Below, piece after piece: positions 5,551 to 5,825 of a DNA stretch of 5,825 nt. The DNA comes from an uncultured Kiloniellales bacterium. Lineage in GTDB: Bacteria; Pseudomonadota; Alphaproteobacteria; Kiloniellales; JAKSDN01. Under the pieces are notes generated by a model. The model had not been told where the DNA came from. It made no database searches and saw nothing but the letters and a program-made list of their open reading frames with translations. The stretch's first letter is position 1. Each line of letters starts with the position of its first letter. Location: assembly GCA_937974415.1 (NCBI GenBank), contig CALJXB010000260.1:1-5825 (forward strand), written 5' to 3'. The position numbers were made by a program, and so were the translations under genes.

Positions 5551-5825
5551 GAATTCTTCCCCTTCCGCGGCGCCGGAATGTGGACCTTTGGCTAGCCGTT
5601 TAGGCCCGGGCCCACGAACTTTCTAACGACCCTCGATATACGCCCAGTGATACCTCAACAATCGATATCGGTTTGTGTTCCGAAGATTAGGCGATTTCCG
5701 CGCGGAGTGGAGTCATTTCCCGTCGCGGCCGACCCTCTAGCTCGCATTGGGGTCTGCAGGGGCAAACCCGGGAATTCGCTCCTGGGGGCGTGCACGGCAC
5801 GACTGCAGGCGCGATTCTCCCGCCG
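5551..5825. other. Upstream region of the membrane-protein gene
   Basis: I see no gene on either strand. On the minus strand TTGTTG (5656-5661) and TATATC (5635-5640), 15 nt apart, or TATCGA (5633-5638), 17 nt apart, form a weak sigma-70-like promoter candidate about 85 nt before the GTG start. A CGATATCG palindrome lies at 5663-5670, just upstream of it, and could be an operator. Both calls rest on short matches only. Confidence 0.3.

Overview
The window looks like chromosomal DNA from a high-GC alphaproteobacterium. The lines of evidence are a FYDLN-type zinc-ribbon protein (a family seen mainly in that class), a Lys/Arg-rich small protein starting MARRTNYKF, an alphaproteobacterial-style CspA-family sequence and a delta-9-type acyl-CoA desaturase. 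The class-level call is inference from protein style. I cannot place it to genus. I see no rRNA, tRNA, CRISPR array, insertion sequence or phage gene.

Layout, left to right. (1) 21-230, minus: a small basic, coiled protein whose C-terminus is encoded by a 9-bp tandem repeat. (2) 231-709: non-coding, with one strong nested hairpin at 445-483. (3) 710-1954, minus: a complete membrane fatty-acid desaturase with all three histidine boxes and an added C-terminal coiled-coil region. (4) 1955-3298: a decaying stretch. It holds a 5'-truncated, frameshifted SlyD/FKBP-type peptidyl-prolyl isomerase remnant (2063-2322, minus) and a cold-shock protein gene (2878-3101, plus) broken by a 17-bp tandem duplication. 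About 550 bp between them contain no recognisable gene. (5) 3299-3487, plus: a short FYDLN-like zinc-ribbon protein. (6) 3488-3834: no recognisable gene. (7) 3835-5550, minus: a 571-aa single-pass membrane protein with an N-terminal coiled coil, a TPR-like helical region and a very long Gly/Ser-rich tail. (8) 5551-5825: its upstream region.

The genes do not form an obvious operon. Spacings are large, orientations are mixed, and each intact gene seems to be transcribed alone. A loose common theme is envelope and stress physiology: membrane lipid desaturation, cold shock, a prolyl-isomerase chaperone and a membrane-anchored TPR protein. That link is inference only.

The most notable signal is that both broken genes carry a short tandem duplication whose length is not a multiple of three (17 bp in csp, 14 bp in the FKBP remnant). 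Removing one copy restores a family-like reading frame in each, cleanly in csp and plausibly in the FKBP remnant. This points to slippage-type inactivation (or reversible switching, or an assembly artefact) rather than random decay alone. I did not find a convincing new multi-gene system.
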